Positions 24,480-34,776 of a DNA stretch of 64,000 nt are shown piece after piece; position 1 is the first letter of the stretch; each line of letters starts with the position of its first letter. Location of the stretch: NCBI RefSeq assembly GCF_900103135.1, contig NZ_FNGO01000009.1, forward strand, positions 1 to 64,000, read 5' to 3'. This DNA comes from Halarsenatibacter silvermanii. GTDB taxonomy: Bacteria; Bacillota; Halanaerobiia; Halanaerobiales; Halarsenatibacteraceae. The translations under genes were made by a program, and so were the position numbers. Under the pieces are notes generated by a model. That model saw nothing but the letters and a program-made list of their open reading frames with translations, searched no databases and was not told where the DNA came from.

Positions 24480-25472
24480 ATGGCTCTGGTCAACGGTCCG
24501 CTTTTTTCTCTGCAGGCTTCGGGCAAATTCGCTGATGAGCTGATATTCTCGCAGTGGCGCGGACTCAATATCGTCAGAAAAAAGCCGCAGCCTCCCCGCC
24601 CGCAGCCCGCTGCTGAACTGACCCTTCAGCAGAAGAAATTCCGAAAAGCAGCCGAAGCTTACCGCCGCCTGAATCCTGCTGAAAAAAAGAAATGGCGGGA
24701 AAAAGCTGTCGGACGCCCCCTGACCGGCTACAACCTCTTTCTGAAAGATTATATTTCCGAAGAGGACGAGGCCGATAATGGAGATAAAACGGAAAAATTA
24801 TGGCAGGATCCGCTGTCAGGCTATGTCTCAGCCGTCGAATTGATCGAGCAAAAACCGGAAAAAGTTACTCTGGGAATAGCCACCACAGCCAGTGAAGATA
24901 TTCTGCTCGCCTGGGGAGAGGAAGGCAGCCCGGCGGCAGACTGGCAGATCCTGCCCGCCGAGACCGCTGAAGATGGCTATCTGGAGACAACAATTTCAGG
25001 TCTTTATCCAGACAGCAGCTTCTGGCTTAAGCTGGGCGGTGAGCTAATCGAAACAAAACCGCCTGCAGAAGCTGAGGTCGAGTTAAGCGGTGATAAGGAG
25101 TTAAAAGCTGATGAGGTCAGACTAATCATCGGCATAGTCGACAGCCTCGGCCGGGAGGCAGTAAACATCGAGCGGGTAACAGCCCATATTGAACTGCCCC
25201 GGGAATTTCAGGAGGAAGTCTCTCTCACTTTAACTTTTTCCGATTCCCGGCCGGATTGCCGTTACCGGATTTACGCTCTCTCGCTGGCAGGAGAAGCCGA
25301 ACTGGAAAGACTGGCCGAAGGCGAAAAAAGTCCCCTGATAGTCGAAACAAGACCTGGAGACTGGGTGCTTGCGGGAACGGAGGTGGGGGAATGGCTTAAT
25401 GGCCTTTCTGACAGCCTTGAAATACCCACAGCTGTATCCAGACCCCTGCTTTTTAACACCGACCAGGCCTAA
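24480..25472 (+). CDS. Hypothetical protein, second tandem paralogue with extended C-terminus
   Basis: A protein of 330 residues. Its first 92 residues align with the preceding gene (NGPLFSLQASGKFADELIF, WRGLNIVRK, NPAEKKKWREKA, GRPLTGYNLFL), roughly half of positions identical by eye. Two further beta-rich parts follow (about 110-190 and 200-310), with a turn like SGLYPDSSFWLKLGG that recalls fibronectin III strands. The extension is acidic. ATG 24480 follows AAAGGGGGATACAGAT. No signal peptide. A terminator follows, ending the cluster. Function unknown; the conserved N-terminal domain and the diverging C-terminal parts suggest a structural or binding role. Confidence 0.75.
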   Translation: MALVNGPLFSLQASGKFADELIFSQWRGLNIVRKKPQPPRPQPAAELTLQQKKFRKAAEAYRRLNPAEKKKWREKAVGRPLTGYNLFLKDYISEEDEADNGDKTEKLWQDPLSGYVSAVELIEQKPEKVTLGIATTASEDILLAWGEEGSPAADWQILPAETAEDGYLETTISGLYPDSSFWLKLGGELIETKPPAEAEVELSGDKELKADEVRLIIGIVDSLGREAVNIERVTAHIELPREFQEEVSLTLTFSDSRPDCRYRIYALSLAGEAELERLAEGEKSPLIVETRPGDWVLAGTEVGEWLNGLSDSLEIPTAVSRPLLFNTDQA

Positions 25473-25512
25473 AAAGACTGGCAGGATAAATATCAGCATA
25501 TGAATAAATACA

Positions 25513-25556
25513 AACCCGCCGGCAGGTTGAATTCGTTCCCGGCGGGTTTTCCTTTT
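25513..25556 (+). terminator. Terminator closing the YvrJ cluster
   Basis: AACCCGCCGG and CCGGCGGGTT form the stem, followed by TTCCTTTTCTTT. Confidence 0.85.
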
Positions 25557-25634
25557 CTTTACTCCTCTCGCTGCCTCTGATATAATTGAAACGCACATCA
25601 AATATAGCAAATTTAACGGAAAGGATGATCAAAT

Positions 25635-26873
25635 ATGAGCGATAAAGAAAGCAAACTGGGTTCGAGCAGAATCGACTTCGACCGCCGGGAGATGCCTGTT
25701 TTGACCGGCCTCAAGCAGGAATGGAGTCAGAAAAAGCCTCTTGAGGGCAGCAAAATCTCCTGCTGTTTACATATCACCACAGAAACAGCCGTCCTGATGG
25801 AAACTCTGGCGGCCGGCGGCGCCGAAGTCAGGCTCTGTGCTTCCAATCCTCTCAGCACTCAGGACGATGTTGCTGCCTATCTCAACGAAAAAGGACTCAC
25901 CACCTACGGCCAGCGCGGCGAATCTCAGGAGAGTTTTTACCGCAATATAGAGAAAACTCTTGAGCACGGACCTGATGTACTAATAGACGATGGCGGCGAT
26001 ATGACCACCACCTTTATGGAAGATCAGGGCCCCGATTATGAAGGTTTTTGCGGTGTCTGCGAGGAGACGACCACCGGTATCAACCGGCTGAAAGCGATGT
26101 CACAGGCCGGAGAACTGCCTTTTCCTGCCGTGGATGTAAACGGCAGTCAGATAAAACATCTTTTCGATAATTATTACGGCACCGGGCAATCGAGCATAAC
26201 AGGAATTCTCAGAGCCACCAACCGCATGCTAGCAGGCCGGGATGTTGTGGTTGTTGGCTACGGCTTCTGCGGTGAAGGAGTAGCGCGGGATGCCGACGGC
26301 TTGGGAGCCAGGGTTCACGTCGTGGAAAGCGATCCTGTGCGGGCTTTAAGAGCCGGGATGGACGGATTTAACGCTGTCACCATGGATGAGGCCGCCGAAA
26401 TCGGTGATATTTTCGTCACTGCCACCGGCAACAAGCACGTCATCGACGGCGAACACATAGCTGCCATGTCGGATGGGGCCATTCTGGCCAACGCCGGACA
26501 TTTCAACGTGGAGATAAACCTGGACTGGGTAAGAGAGAATGCTGTAAATCAGAGCCGGGTGAACGAACACACGGTGGAGTTTGAGCTTGATACGGGCAAA
26601 AGCGTCCATGTAATAGCCGAAGGCCGGCTGGTCAACCTCTGCGCCGGCGAGGGTCATCCCGCCAGCGTTATGGACATGAGTTTTGCCGGACAGGCGCTCT
26701 CGGCCGAATGGCTGCTCAGCCAGGCCGGAGAACTGGATGCTGAAGTCCACTCAGTGCCCGAAGAGATAGATAAACGCATTGCCACCCTGAAGCTGAAAAG
26801 TCTGGGCATGGCCCATCAGCCCCTGACCGAAGAACAGATCGAATATATGAACAGCTGGCAGGAAGGTACTTAA
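25635..26873 (+). CDS. ahcY: Adenosylhomocysteinase
   Basis: S-adenosylhomocysteine hydrolase of 412 residues, which splits SAH to adenosine and homocysteine using bound NAD. The family marks are complete: CCLHITTETAVLMETLAAGGAEV, the NAD fold GYGFCGEGVARDADGLGARV (about residues 203-222), DGFNAVTMDEAAEIGDIFV, NAGHFNVEIN and VHVIAEGRLVNLCAGEGHP. ATG follows AAAGGATGATCAAAT, with TATAAT about 50 bases upstream (25575-25580). It recycles the product of SAM-dependent methylation and so links to the methionine genes downstream, although no SAH riboswitch is visible. Confidence 0.97.
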   Translation: MSDKESKLGSSRIDFDRREMPVLTGLKQEWSQKKPLEGSKISCCLHITTETAVLMETLAAGGAEVRLCASNPLSTQDDVAAYLNEKGLTTYGQRGESQESFYRNIEKTLEHGPDVLIDDGGDMTTTFMEDQGPDYEGFCGVCEETTTGINRLKAMSQAGELPFPAVDVNGSQIKHLFDNYYGTGQSSITGILRATNRMLAGRDVVVVGYGFCGEGVARDADGLGARVHVVESDPVRALRAGMDGFNAVTMDEAAEIGDIFVTATGNKHVIDGEHIAAMSDGAILANAGHFNVEINLDWVRENAVNQSRVNEHTVEFELDTGKSVHVIAEGRLVNLCAGEGHPASVMDMSFAGQALSAEWLLSQAGELDAEVHSVPEEIDKRIATLKLKSLGMAHQPLTEEQIEYMNSWQEGT

Positions 26874-26897
26874 TCTTAAAACTGAAAAAATAAAATA

Positions 26898-26952
26898 GCA
26901 GGTTCGGGGAAAGTTTTTCCGGCATCATACAAATTGCCTCCCCTGAACCTGC
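26898..26952. terminator. Hairpin between ahcY and the betaine-binding gene
   Basis: GCAGGTTCGGGG and CCCCTGAACCTGC pair with one bulge across a 30-base loop. T-rich DNA follows on the minus strand (TATTTTATTTTT), so it best serves the leftward transcript. Confidence 0.6.
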
Positions 26953-26994
26953 CTTCTCTGTGGTTACTTCTCTGTGTTTAATATTTCTCTTAAT

Positions 26995-27942
26995 TTAAAA
27001 ATTCTCTTCTATAACTTCGATCGCCTGCCTTCCATTCTCGGCATAAGCTCCCTCAAGCCAGTCGGCCACGGTATCCAGATTGTCCTCTATCCATTCCTCT
27101 GCTATCTTTTCCATCTCACGGTCTTCCTGGTCGTATTCAAAAACCCATCTGCTCTGATGATCCGATTCAATCTGGAAATTCTCCAGAATTTGATAGAGCT
27201 GAGGAGCTCTCTCCTGAAGATCAGGATGAACCAGGTTTTCGATCACCGAACTGTCCTCTCCCCAGATATTTTTGGGATCATCGAGGTATTCAACATCTAA
27301 AAGCACGTTCATCCAGTGCGGCTGCCAGCCGGGAAAGATTATCCATTCCTCATCCTCTATTGCCTGTTCTGCTTCGGCCACGGTGGCGGGCCAGTCGGCA
27401 TTGACTATTTCCCAGCCCTCCAGACCGTAAATATCCTCTTCTACAGCCCGGGTGAGAATTTCATCAGCACCCTCTCCGTGAGCACCAGCATGCAGAGTGT
27501 GATCAAATTTTTCAGCGTGTTCTGCTATATCGCTGTGACACTGCACACCCGCCTCATAAACGTATTCGGGCACAGCTGACATGTAAACGGCATCATCGAG
27601 CTGGGTGGAGATGACTTCATATCCTTCCTCATGACCTTCCCGCATACCTGCTTCTTCCGGCATCCAGGAGCCCAGATAAAAATCGATTTCCCCCTGAGAC
27701 ATTCCTTCATAGATCATCGGCTGACCCAGAAATTCCGTCTCAAAATCATAGCCGAGCGTTCCCAGCACCTGTCTTATAACTTCATTTTTCACCTGAATTC
27801 CAGGCCAGGAACCTTCAGCTATAACGTAAGTATCATCATACTCGGCCAGCTCTTCCGCCCCCGCCTGCAGTGAGATAAGAGGAAAGGTCAACGCCAGAAT
27901 CACCACCAGCAGAGAAATCAAAAGATAATTATGAGTGCGCAT
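26995..27942 (-). CDS. Glycine betaine/proline betaine-binding protein (OpuAC/ProX type)
   Basis: Substrate-binding protein of 315 residues of the OpuAC family, exported by a signal peptide (about residues 1-28, ending near LQAGAEE). Hallmarks are the opening YVIAEGSWPGIQVKNEV, DFYLGSWMPEEAGM, and WIIFPGWQPHWMNVLLDVEYL with tryptophans that form the aromatic box for quaternary amines. Osmoprotectant uptake fits a halophile. ATG follows TGAGGAGGAGTTTAT. No OpuAA or OpuAB gene adjoins, so the permease is elsewhere or the protein is an accessory receptor. The protein is very acidic. Confidence 0.92.
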   Translation of the reverse strand: MRTHNYLLISLLVVILALTFPLISLQAGAEELAEYDDTYVIAEGSWPGIQVKNEVIRQVLGTLGYDFETEFLGQPMIYEGMSQGEIDFYLGSWMPEEAGMREGHEEGYEVISTQLDDAVYMSAVPEYVYEAGVQCHSDIAEHAEKFDHTLHAGAHGEGADEILTRAVEEDIYGLEGWEIVNADWPATVAEAEQAIEDEEWIIFPGWQPHWMNVLLDVEYLDDPKNIWGEDSSVIENLVHPDLQERAPQLYQILENFQIESDHQSRWVFEYDQEDREMEKIAEEWIEDNLDTVADWLEGAYAENGRQAIEVIEENF

Positions 27943-28148
27943 ATAAACTCCTCCTCAATATGGAAATAATAGATAAATTAAAATAAATATAGGATTAAAC
28001 TGAACATATATCAGCTAATCAGCTCTCAATCTGTCACAGAGCTGCTTATTATTATAGAACAAATATTAAAGCAAATATCAAGGCTGAGACGGGGATTTAA
28101 ACATGATTATAGAAGCTATTATATTGGCAAATTTAAGAAAAAAGCCAT

Positions 28149-28188
28149 AAAAAAATTACCCCCTCCACCGGGAGGGAGTGAAATTTTT
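28149..28188 (-). terminator. Terminator of the first nadE
   Basis: On the minus strand CTCCCTCCCGGTGGAGGGGG is followed by TAATTTTTTTATGG. A short GCGCGC repeat at 28222-28235 lies between it and the gene. The gap 27943-28272 holds nothing else I recognise. Confidence 0.75.
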
Positions 28189-28272
28189 TCAGCATCTGTG
28201 TTCCGGTTATTTAATTGATTGCGCGCTTGCGCGCTGCTATGTTGAAATTAAGTGTTCGATGATTTCTCCGGT

Positions 28273-29067
28273 CTAATTTTTAGGAAAAGAAGGAACCTCG
28301 GACTTGTTTTCAGCGGCCGCCAGAATCTCGACCACCCTATTTACCTTATCGAAATCAAACTGGGTGAGATCTTCTCCTCTTTGGAGAGCAAGATAAATCT
28401 GATCGAAGGTTTCATAATCCAGCCCGAATTCTTCGGCATCGGTGGCTCCTTCTTCTCCTCCCTGCAGTCCGCCGGTCGGGGGTCTGTTAATTATTTCATC
28501 CGGCACGCCGATTCTCTCAGCCAGCTCCCAGACTTCAGTCTTGAGCAGATCGCCAAGGGGTCTCAGATCAGTTCCGCCATCGCCATAAAGGGTGAAATAA
28601 CCGGATACAATCTCGCTCTTATTGTTCGTACCCATAACCACATAATTTTTGGATTCGGCCACATAATAAAGAGCCATCATCCGCATCCTGGTCTGAATAT
28701 TCTGATCGGCACAATCGGGCGTATTGATAGCTGTCTGCGGATAGCAGCCTCTCTCTACTTTTTCTATATCTAAAGAGTGGAATGTCTTTTCGATCTGATC
28801 GTTCACATCTTTGAGATTGAGCGTCAGCGTATTGATATCGAACTCCTCGGCCAGCATCTGCGAATATTCCATATCCTTGCTCACGGTACCGCTGGCGGGC
28901 AGCATAACTCCCAGACAGTTATCGCCAAAAGCTCTTTGGGTCAGCACTGCGGTCGTGGAGGAGTCTATGCCGCCGCTCAGACCAACTACGGCACCATCAC
29001 AATCTCTTGCGGCAACTTTCCGCTGGATCCAGTCGACTATTTCATCTTCGATTCCCTCTCTCAGCAT
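28273..29067 (-). CDS. nadE: NAD+ synthase (NadE), divergent form
   Basis: Ammonia-dependent NAD synthetase fold, 264 residues, converting nicotinate adenine dinucleotide to NAD. The PP-loop GLSGGIDSSTTAVL is at about residues 28-41; TRMRMMALYYVAE, VVMGTNNKSE and GYFTLYGDGG follow in family order. The late motif usually SADLW-like reads PPTGGLQGGEEGATDAEE here, with a longer tail, unlike the second copy in this window. It may act on another substrate or be an isozyme. ATG follows AGGAGGTTAATTT. It is single, with its own terminator. Confidence 0.85.
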   Translation of the reverse strand: MLREGIEDEIVDWIQRKVAARDCDGAVVGLSGGIDSSTTAVLTQRAFGDNCLGVMLPASGTVSKDMEYSQMLAEEFDINTLTLNLKDVNDQIEKTFHSLDIEKVERGCYPQTAINTPDCADQNIQTRMRMMALYYVAESKNYVVMGTNNKSEIVSGYFTLYGDGGTDLRPLGDLLKTEVWELAERIGVPDEIINRPPTGGLQGGEEGATDAEEFGLDYETFDQIYLALQRGEDLTQFDFDKVNRVVEILAAAENKSEVPSFPKN

Positions 29068-29354
29068 AAATTAACCTCCTATTTCGGCTGTATTGGTTTT
29101 TCTTTCAGATTTTTTTACGCCGCCGTATCCTGTTTTTGCCGGCAGCTGCCGCCCGCTTTTTAGAGCCTATGAACAAAACCGCCAGCAAAAAGCTTTTTGG
29201 CAGAGCAAAAATGGCTTAAAATGAGCTAATCTATCTTAATTTTTGCTGATTAACAGCACAGCCTTTATAATTATAAATCAAATAATTGGCGGTATGTCAA
29301 GTGTCAAATATGGGGCCGCTAAAGAATAAGCGAAAAAAAAGTTTCCGGGCAAAC

Positions 29355-29383
29355 TTGACAGGAATAATTCCACATGTTATATT
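29355..29383 (+). promoter_or_regulatory. Promoter of the methionine operon
   Basis: TTGACA and TATATT are separated by 17 bases, placing the transcript start about 45 bases ahead of the SAM riboswitch. The gap 29068-29354 shows no gene. Confidence 0.75.
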
Positions 29384-29434
29384 TGTAAAAAGTCAATTTG
29401 TGCAGTGTAACTTCGGATAAAATAAAATAATATG

Positions 29435-29542
29435 CTTATCGAGAGTGGTGGAGGGACTGGCCCTTTGAAGCCCGGCAACCGGCAGAGCCTCGCAAACTCT
29501 GTTTGGTGCCAAATCCTGCAGGAGCATATCCTGAAAGATAAG
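29435..29542 (+). ncRNA. SAM-I (S-box) riboswitch
   Basis: The P1 arms CTTATC and GATAAG bracket the conserved SAM-I core: GAGAGTGGTGGAGGGACTGGCCC split by GACTGGCCCTTTGAAGCC, then CGGCAACC and GGTGCCAAATCC. The 3' part CCTGAAAG (29530-29537) is exactly complementary to CTTTCAGG (29563-29570) in the terminator, giving the expected antiterminator. SAM binding should end transcription before hom, metY and metA. Confidence 0.96.
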
Positions 29543-29555
29543 CGGTGCTAACACA

Positions 29556-29583
29556 CCTCTTCCTTTCAGGAAGGGGCTTTTTT
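29556..29583 (+). terminator. Riboswitch-controlled terminator
   Basis: CCTCTTCC and GGAAGGGG pair around TTTCA and precede CTTTTTT. Confidence 0.92.
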
Positions 29584-29667
29584 AATGAGTAAATTACCCA
29601 ATTTTATCCAGCTTATTTTATCCAGCTTCAAATACAGCTTTTCTTACAGCAAAGGAGGAACCCGACG

Positions 29668-30951
29668 GTGAAAAAACATATCAGCATAGGGCTTATGGGT
29701 CTGGGTACTGTAGGCACCGGCGTTTTTAAGCTTTTGAACGATGGAGTTGAGGAGGATTTAGTTCTGGGTGAGCATAATCAGTACAGCATCGAGAAGGTTT
29801 TAGTAGCTCATCCTGAAAAATCCCGCGAAGTCGAGGTGAAAGAGAAGGAAATCACCGACGATCCCGATGAGCTTCTCGATGATCCCGGATTAGATGTAAT
29901 AATCGAGCTGATCGGCGGTATAAAACCAGCCCGTCAATATATAAGCCGGGCGCTGGCAGCCGAAAAACACGTCATTACCGCCAACAAGGATCTTTTAGCC
30001 CGACATGGGGACAAGCTGCTCGAAAAAGCTGCAGAAAACGGCGTCAAACTTCTCTTCAGCGCCAGTGTAGCAGGGGGAGTGCCCGTTATAGAGAATTTAA
30101 AGCGGATTACGGGTACTGACCGGGTCGATGAGATAGCCGGTGTGATCAACGGAACCACCAACTATATCCTATCGCAGATGGCCCGGGAAGAGGCCGATTT
30201 CGATAATGTACTTGCCAGAGCTCAAAAACTGGGATATGCCGAATCTGATCCCTCCAGCGATATAACCGGCCGCGATGCCGTCTACAAGCTAACCATCCTG
30301 GCTTCTTTGGTCTTCGGGGGCTGGGTGGACTGGGATAAAATTCCCCGCACCGGCATCGAGAATATATCATCTGCAGATCATCATTGCGCCAAAGCTCTTG
30401 GATATTCCTTCAAGCTTTTCGCTTTAGCCCGCCGCCACAAAAAAGGGCTTGAGCTTAGAGTTCAACCGACCATGATACCCAGAGATAAGCTTTTAGCCGA
30501 TGTGGACGGAGTTAATAATGCGGTCAAAATTGTCAGCCCGCTTCACGATAATCTCACGTTCGCCGGTCCGGGGGCAGGACGCTTTCCCACCGCCAACACG
30601 GTGGTCAACGATCTTTTAAGCCTCTATGAGGAGGATCTCGAAGCCGGGCTGGAAAAACTGCAGGAAAAAGCTTTAAACGACAGCAGCAGCCTTCTTGACC
30701 GCGATGAGTTCGTTTCCCGCTATTATCTGCGCTGGCCTTTAAAAGATCCCGAAGAACAGAAAAAACAGCTGGAAGAATTTTTTGCTGATCATGAACTGCC
30801 CCTGCAAAAAACAGCAGAATTTAACTCTCAGCTCAATTCTCTGGCAGCTGTCACCGACCGCTGCCGAACCGAAAAGCTGGAAAATCTGCTGAATGAGCTG
30901 GAAAAAAAGACCGACTATGAAAGACCGGCAGCTCTTTACAGAGTCCGTTAA
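29668..30951 (+). CDS. hom: Homoserine dehydrogenase
   Basis: Reduces aspartate semialdehyde to homoserine with NAD(P)H, the branch step to methionine and threonine. Residues 5-20 carry the nucleotide fold GLMGLGTVGTGVF; ITANKDLLARHG, FSASVAGGVPVIENL, VINGTTNYILSQM and YAESDPSSDITGRDAVYK are canonical. At about residues 350-425 a weakly conserved ACT-like part (RYYLRWPLKDPEEQ) is retained. Length 427 is usual. GTG follows AAAGGAGGAACCCGACG. It is the first gene under the SAM riboswitch, so here it is dedicated to methionine. Confidence 0.96.
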   Translation: MKKHISIGLMGLGTVGTGVFKLLNDGVEEDLVLGEHNQYSIEKVLVAHPEKSREVEVKEKEITDDPDELLDDPGLDVIIELIGGIKPARQYISRALAAEKHVITANKDLLARHGDKLLEKAAENGVKLLFSASVAGGVPVIENLKRITGTDRVDEIAGVINGTTNYILSQMAREEADFDNVLARAQKLGYAESDPSSDITGRDAVYKLTILASLVFGGWVDWDKIPRTGIENISSADHHCAKALGYSFKLFALARRHKKGLELRVQPTMIPRDKLLADVDGVNNAVKIVSPLHDNLTFAGPGAGRFPTANTVVNDLLSLYEEDLEAGLEKLQEKALNDSSSLLDRDEFVSRYYLRWPLKDPEEQKKQLEEFFADHELPLQKTAEFNSQLNSLAAVTDRCRTEKLENLLNELEKKTDYERPAALYRVR

Positions 30952-32349
<1,398 letters not shown>

Positions 32350-32387
32350 ATGTCATATTTTAAAACTTTGCAAAGGGGTTTTTAGCA

Positions 32388-33338
32388 ATGCCAGTAAAAA
32401 TTCATTCCGATCTGCCTGCATATGATCTGCTCAGAGAAGAAAACGTATCGGTAATTCCCCGGGAGACCCGGATGGCTGATATGCAGAGAATAACCGAGAT
32501 GCCGGAGCTGAACTTTCTTGTGCTCAATCTGATGCCGAACAAAATTATAACGGAGACTCAGATTCTGAGGCTTTTAGCCGGCACTTCTTTTCAGGTCGAA
32601 GTGGATTTTCTCTTCCCCGACAGCTACGAACCTGAAAATGTGGAGAAGGAGCATCTGGAGCGCTTTTACAGCAGTTTTTCTGAGGTAAAGCATAAAAATT
32701 ACGACGGTATGATTGTGACCGGCGCACCTATCGAAACTCTTTCTTTCGAAGAGGTCGATTACTGGCAGGAATTTACCGAAATAATCGACTGGAGTTTTCA
32801 AAACGTAATCTCCACGCTTTTTATCTGCTGGGGTGCTTTTGCCGCATTTTATCACCATTACGGCATAGAAAAGCAGGTGCTGGAAGAGAAGTTGTTCGGG
32901 GTTTATCCCCACGAAGTTCGCGGTCCCGGCCGCGATATAGTCCGCGGATTTTCCGGGGAAGTAATGGCTCCCCATTCCCGTTATGCCCGGGTCGATGAGG
33001 AAGATATAAAAGCCCATAAAGAGCTGGAAATTTTGCTGCATTCCCAAAAGGCCGGTGCTCATCTGACAGCCAGACACGATCGGCGCCAGATCTTTCAAAC
33101 CGGACATTTTGAGTACGATGCGGGAACTTTAAAACAGGAATTCGAACGGGATCGGCGCAAAAAGATCGATATAGATATACCGGAAAATTATTTCCCCGAG
33201 GATGATCCCGGGCGCGAACCGCAGATGAGCTGGCGCAAACCGGGACAGCAGTTTTACCGCAACTGGCTTTATCATTATATCTATATCCAAAAAACCCCCA
33301 GCAAACACGCCGGCAATGTCTTTGCGGTGAAAAAGTAA
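32388..33338 (+). CDS. metA: Homoserine O-acetyltransferase, MetA family
   Basis: Activates homoserine for sulfhydrylation. Although MetA proteins were named succinyltransferases, the residue that sets acyl specificity is Glu here (VTGAPIETLSFEEVDYW), the acetyl-CoA form, which fits the MetY partner. The catalytic Cys is in TLFICWGAFAAFYH (family CWGAQ; Phe replaces Gln) and the His-Glu pair in TGHFEYDAGTL. Length 316 is near the usual 300-310. ATG follows AAAGGGGTTTTTAGCA. It ends the methionine operon; only a weak hairpin follows. Confidence 0.94.
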   Translation: MPVKIHSDLPAYDLLREENVSVIPRETRMADMQRITEMPELNFLVLNLMPNKIITETQILRLLAGTSFQVEVDFLFPDSYEPENVEKEHLERFYSSFSEVKHKNYDGMIVTGAPIETLSFEEVDYWQEFTEIIDWSFQNVISTLFICWGAFAAFYHHYGIEKQVLEEKLFGVYPHEVRGPGRDIVRGFSGEVMAPHSRYARVDEEDIKAHKELEILLHSQKAGAHLTARHDRRQIFQTGHFEYDAGTLKQEFERDRRKKIDIDIPENYFPEDDPGREPQMSWRKPGQQFYRNWLYHYIYIQKTPSKHAGNVFAVKK

Positions 33339-33519
33339 CCCCTGACGGCCTCAGCTGTCTCCGGACAGGGGTAAAATCGGTGATTGAAAGTGGTTCTAAA
33401 GCTTTAAAATCCTGATATTGAAAAACCAAATAAATCGCCGATATAGGTATTTAAACTGCTTCAAAAGGCTTAGAAGTCCTTTTAAAGCATCACAGTAGGC
33501 CAGGAGGGAGTTCAACCAT

Positions 33520-33548
33520 TTGCAAAAATTCCAGTCCTGGTCTATAAT
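33520..33548 (+). promoter_or_regulatory. Candidate promoter for the leucine-rich-repeat gene
   Basis: TTGCAA and TATAAT lie 17 bases apart, 240 bases before the start codon. The 448-base gap (33339-33786) otherwise shows a leaky A+T-rich sequence with no recognised gene; an open frame on the minus strand at 33396-33581 has no family resemblance. Confidence 0.45.
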
Positions 33549-33786
33549 AAATTTAAAGATAGTGAACAAATTAACTATCAATCAGCAGGATTTGAAAGTG
33601 CTGACGGGGTAATAAGGCGCTTTAAAGGGTTAAAAACGGGCTTAGCCGCCGAAAATGATATTTTATTAACATAAAAGAACCATTATGGCGGCATTTGGGC
33701 CCTTCAATCATAGATTTTGCCTATATTTTTTCTATATTTTTTGCCTTTTTATGTGATTATAATTACAATCTGGGGAGCTGATAACC

Positions 33787-34602
33787 ATGTTAAAGTCCAA
33801 ACCCCTATTAATTATCTTTCTGGCATTGGCTGTTTCTCTAATGATAATCCCCACCCAGCAGGTTATGGCAGAGACAGCGTCAGAAGTGGAACTGGCCGAT
33901 GAAAATCTAAAAAGGGCAGTCCTGTCCGAGCTGGAAAAAGATGAGGGGCCTGTTACCGCTGAGGAAGCTGCCGGCCTGGAACAGCTCAGACCCGGCTCCG
34001 CTGATATAGAGTCACTCGCCGGTCTGGAAGCCTTTACCTCGCTGAGAAGAATCGAGCTGGAGGGTAATCACATAGAAGATCTCGAACCGCTGGCCGAACT
34101 GAGCGAACTGGAATGGTTGAATTTCCAGGATAATGAGATCACGGACATCAAACCGCTGGCCAGGCTGGATAATTTGAAGTTTCTCTACCTGAACGATAAC
34201 GAAATCGAATCACTCGAGCCTCTTTCCGGGCTGAGAAAACTGCGCCTGCTGGAAGCCGAAGGCAATCGAATCGAAGACATTTCACCGCTGGCAGCAGAAA
34301 ACGAACTCAGAGTCATCAAACTTGAGAACAATAAAATAGCCAATATCGAACCGGCAGCTGAACTGGAAAAAGCTGTCATATTGAGCCTCGGCCACAACAG
34401 AATAGCAGACATAGATCCTCTCGCAGAACTGAATGAGGTAAAAATACTCAATCTGCACGATAATGAAATCAATGATATTTCTCCTCTGGCTGAGATGAAT
34501 AAGATCGAAAAGCTCAGCATATGTCAAAATCAGATAGAGGACGCCGATCCTCTACAGTATCTGGATAATTTAGAGGAGTTCACCAAAGAAATATCCGGTT
34601 AA
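33787..34602 (+). CDS. Secreted leucine-rich-repeat protein
   Basis: A 271-residue protein with a signal peptide (about residues 1-28, ending VMAETAS). From about residue 70, at least eight repeats of 22 residues follow the internalin-like plan LxxLxxLxLxxNxIxDIxPL, for example LEWLNFQDNEITDIKPL and VKILNLHDNEINDISPL. The short region before the repeats is helical, as a cap. Most asparagines of the ladder are kept. Such proteins bind protein partners outside the cell or at the envelope. No LPXTG or membrane anchor is seen. ATG follows GGGGAGCTGATAACC. The gene stands alone after the methionine operon. Confidence 0.9.
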   Translation: MLKSKPLLIIFLALAVSLMIIPTQQVMAETASEVELADENLKRAVLSELEKDEGPVTAEEAAGLEQLRPGSADIESLAGLEAFTSLRRIELEGNHIEDLEPLAELSELEWLNFQDNEITDIKPLARLDNLKFLYLNDNEIESLEPLSGLRKLRLLEAEGNRIEDISPLAAENELRVIKLENNKIANIEPAAELEKAVILSLGHNRIADIDPLAELNEVKILNLHDNEINDISPLAEMNKIEKLSICQNQIEDADPLQYLDNLEEFTKEISG

Positions 34603-34674
34603 TCATATTAATCATAAATTGATACTGGTCATAACACTGGCCAGAACGAAGTGATTTCCTGCCCGGCAGAGAAA

Positions 34675-34702
34675 ATCCCCCCCTGTGGCAGCAGGGGGGG
34701 AT
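34675..34702. repeat. GC-rich hairpin without T-run
   Basis: ATCCCCCCCTG and CAGGGGGGGAT form an 11-base stem around TGGCAG behind the leucine-rich-repeat gene. It may assist the terminator 45 bases further on. Confidence 0.6.
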
Positions 34703-34744
34703 CCCAGGCAGCTGGCAGGATTTATACCTCTCTTTTCTCTCCCT

Positions 34745-34776
34745 GCGGGGTTTTTAACCCCGCTTTTTTCTTTTTT
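34745..34776 (+). terminator. Terminator for the leucine-rich-repeat transcript
   Basis: GCGGGG TTTTTAA CCCCGC followed by TTTTTTCTTTTTT. It overlaps the last codons and the stop of the convergent fdhB. Confidence 0.85.

Noticed and set aside
28222-28235. GCGCGCTTGCGCGC as a terminator of nadE
   Set aside because: No T-run follows; the stem at 28149-28188 fits better.
33396-33581. Possible transposase fragment after metA
   Set aside because: The 61-codon frame is hydrophobic with no transposase motif and no terminal repeats.
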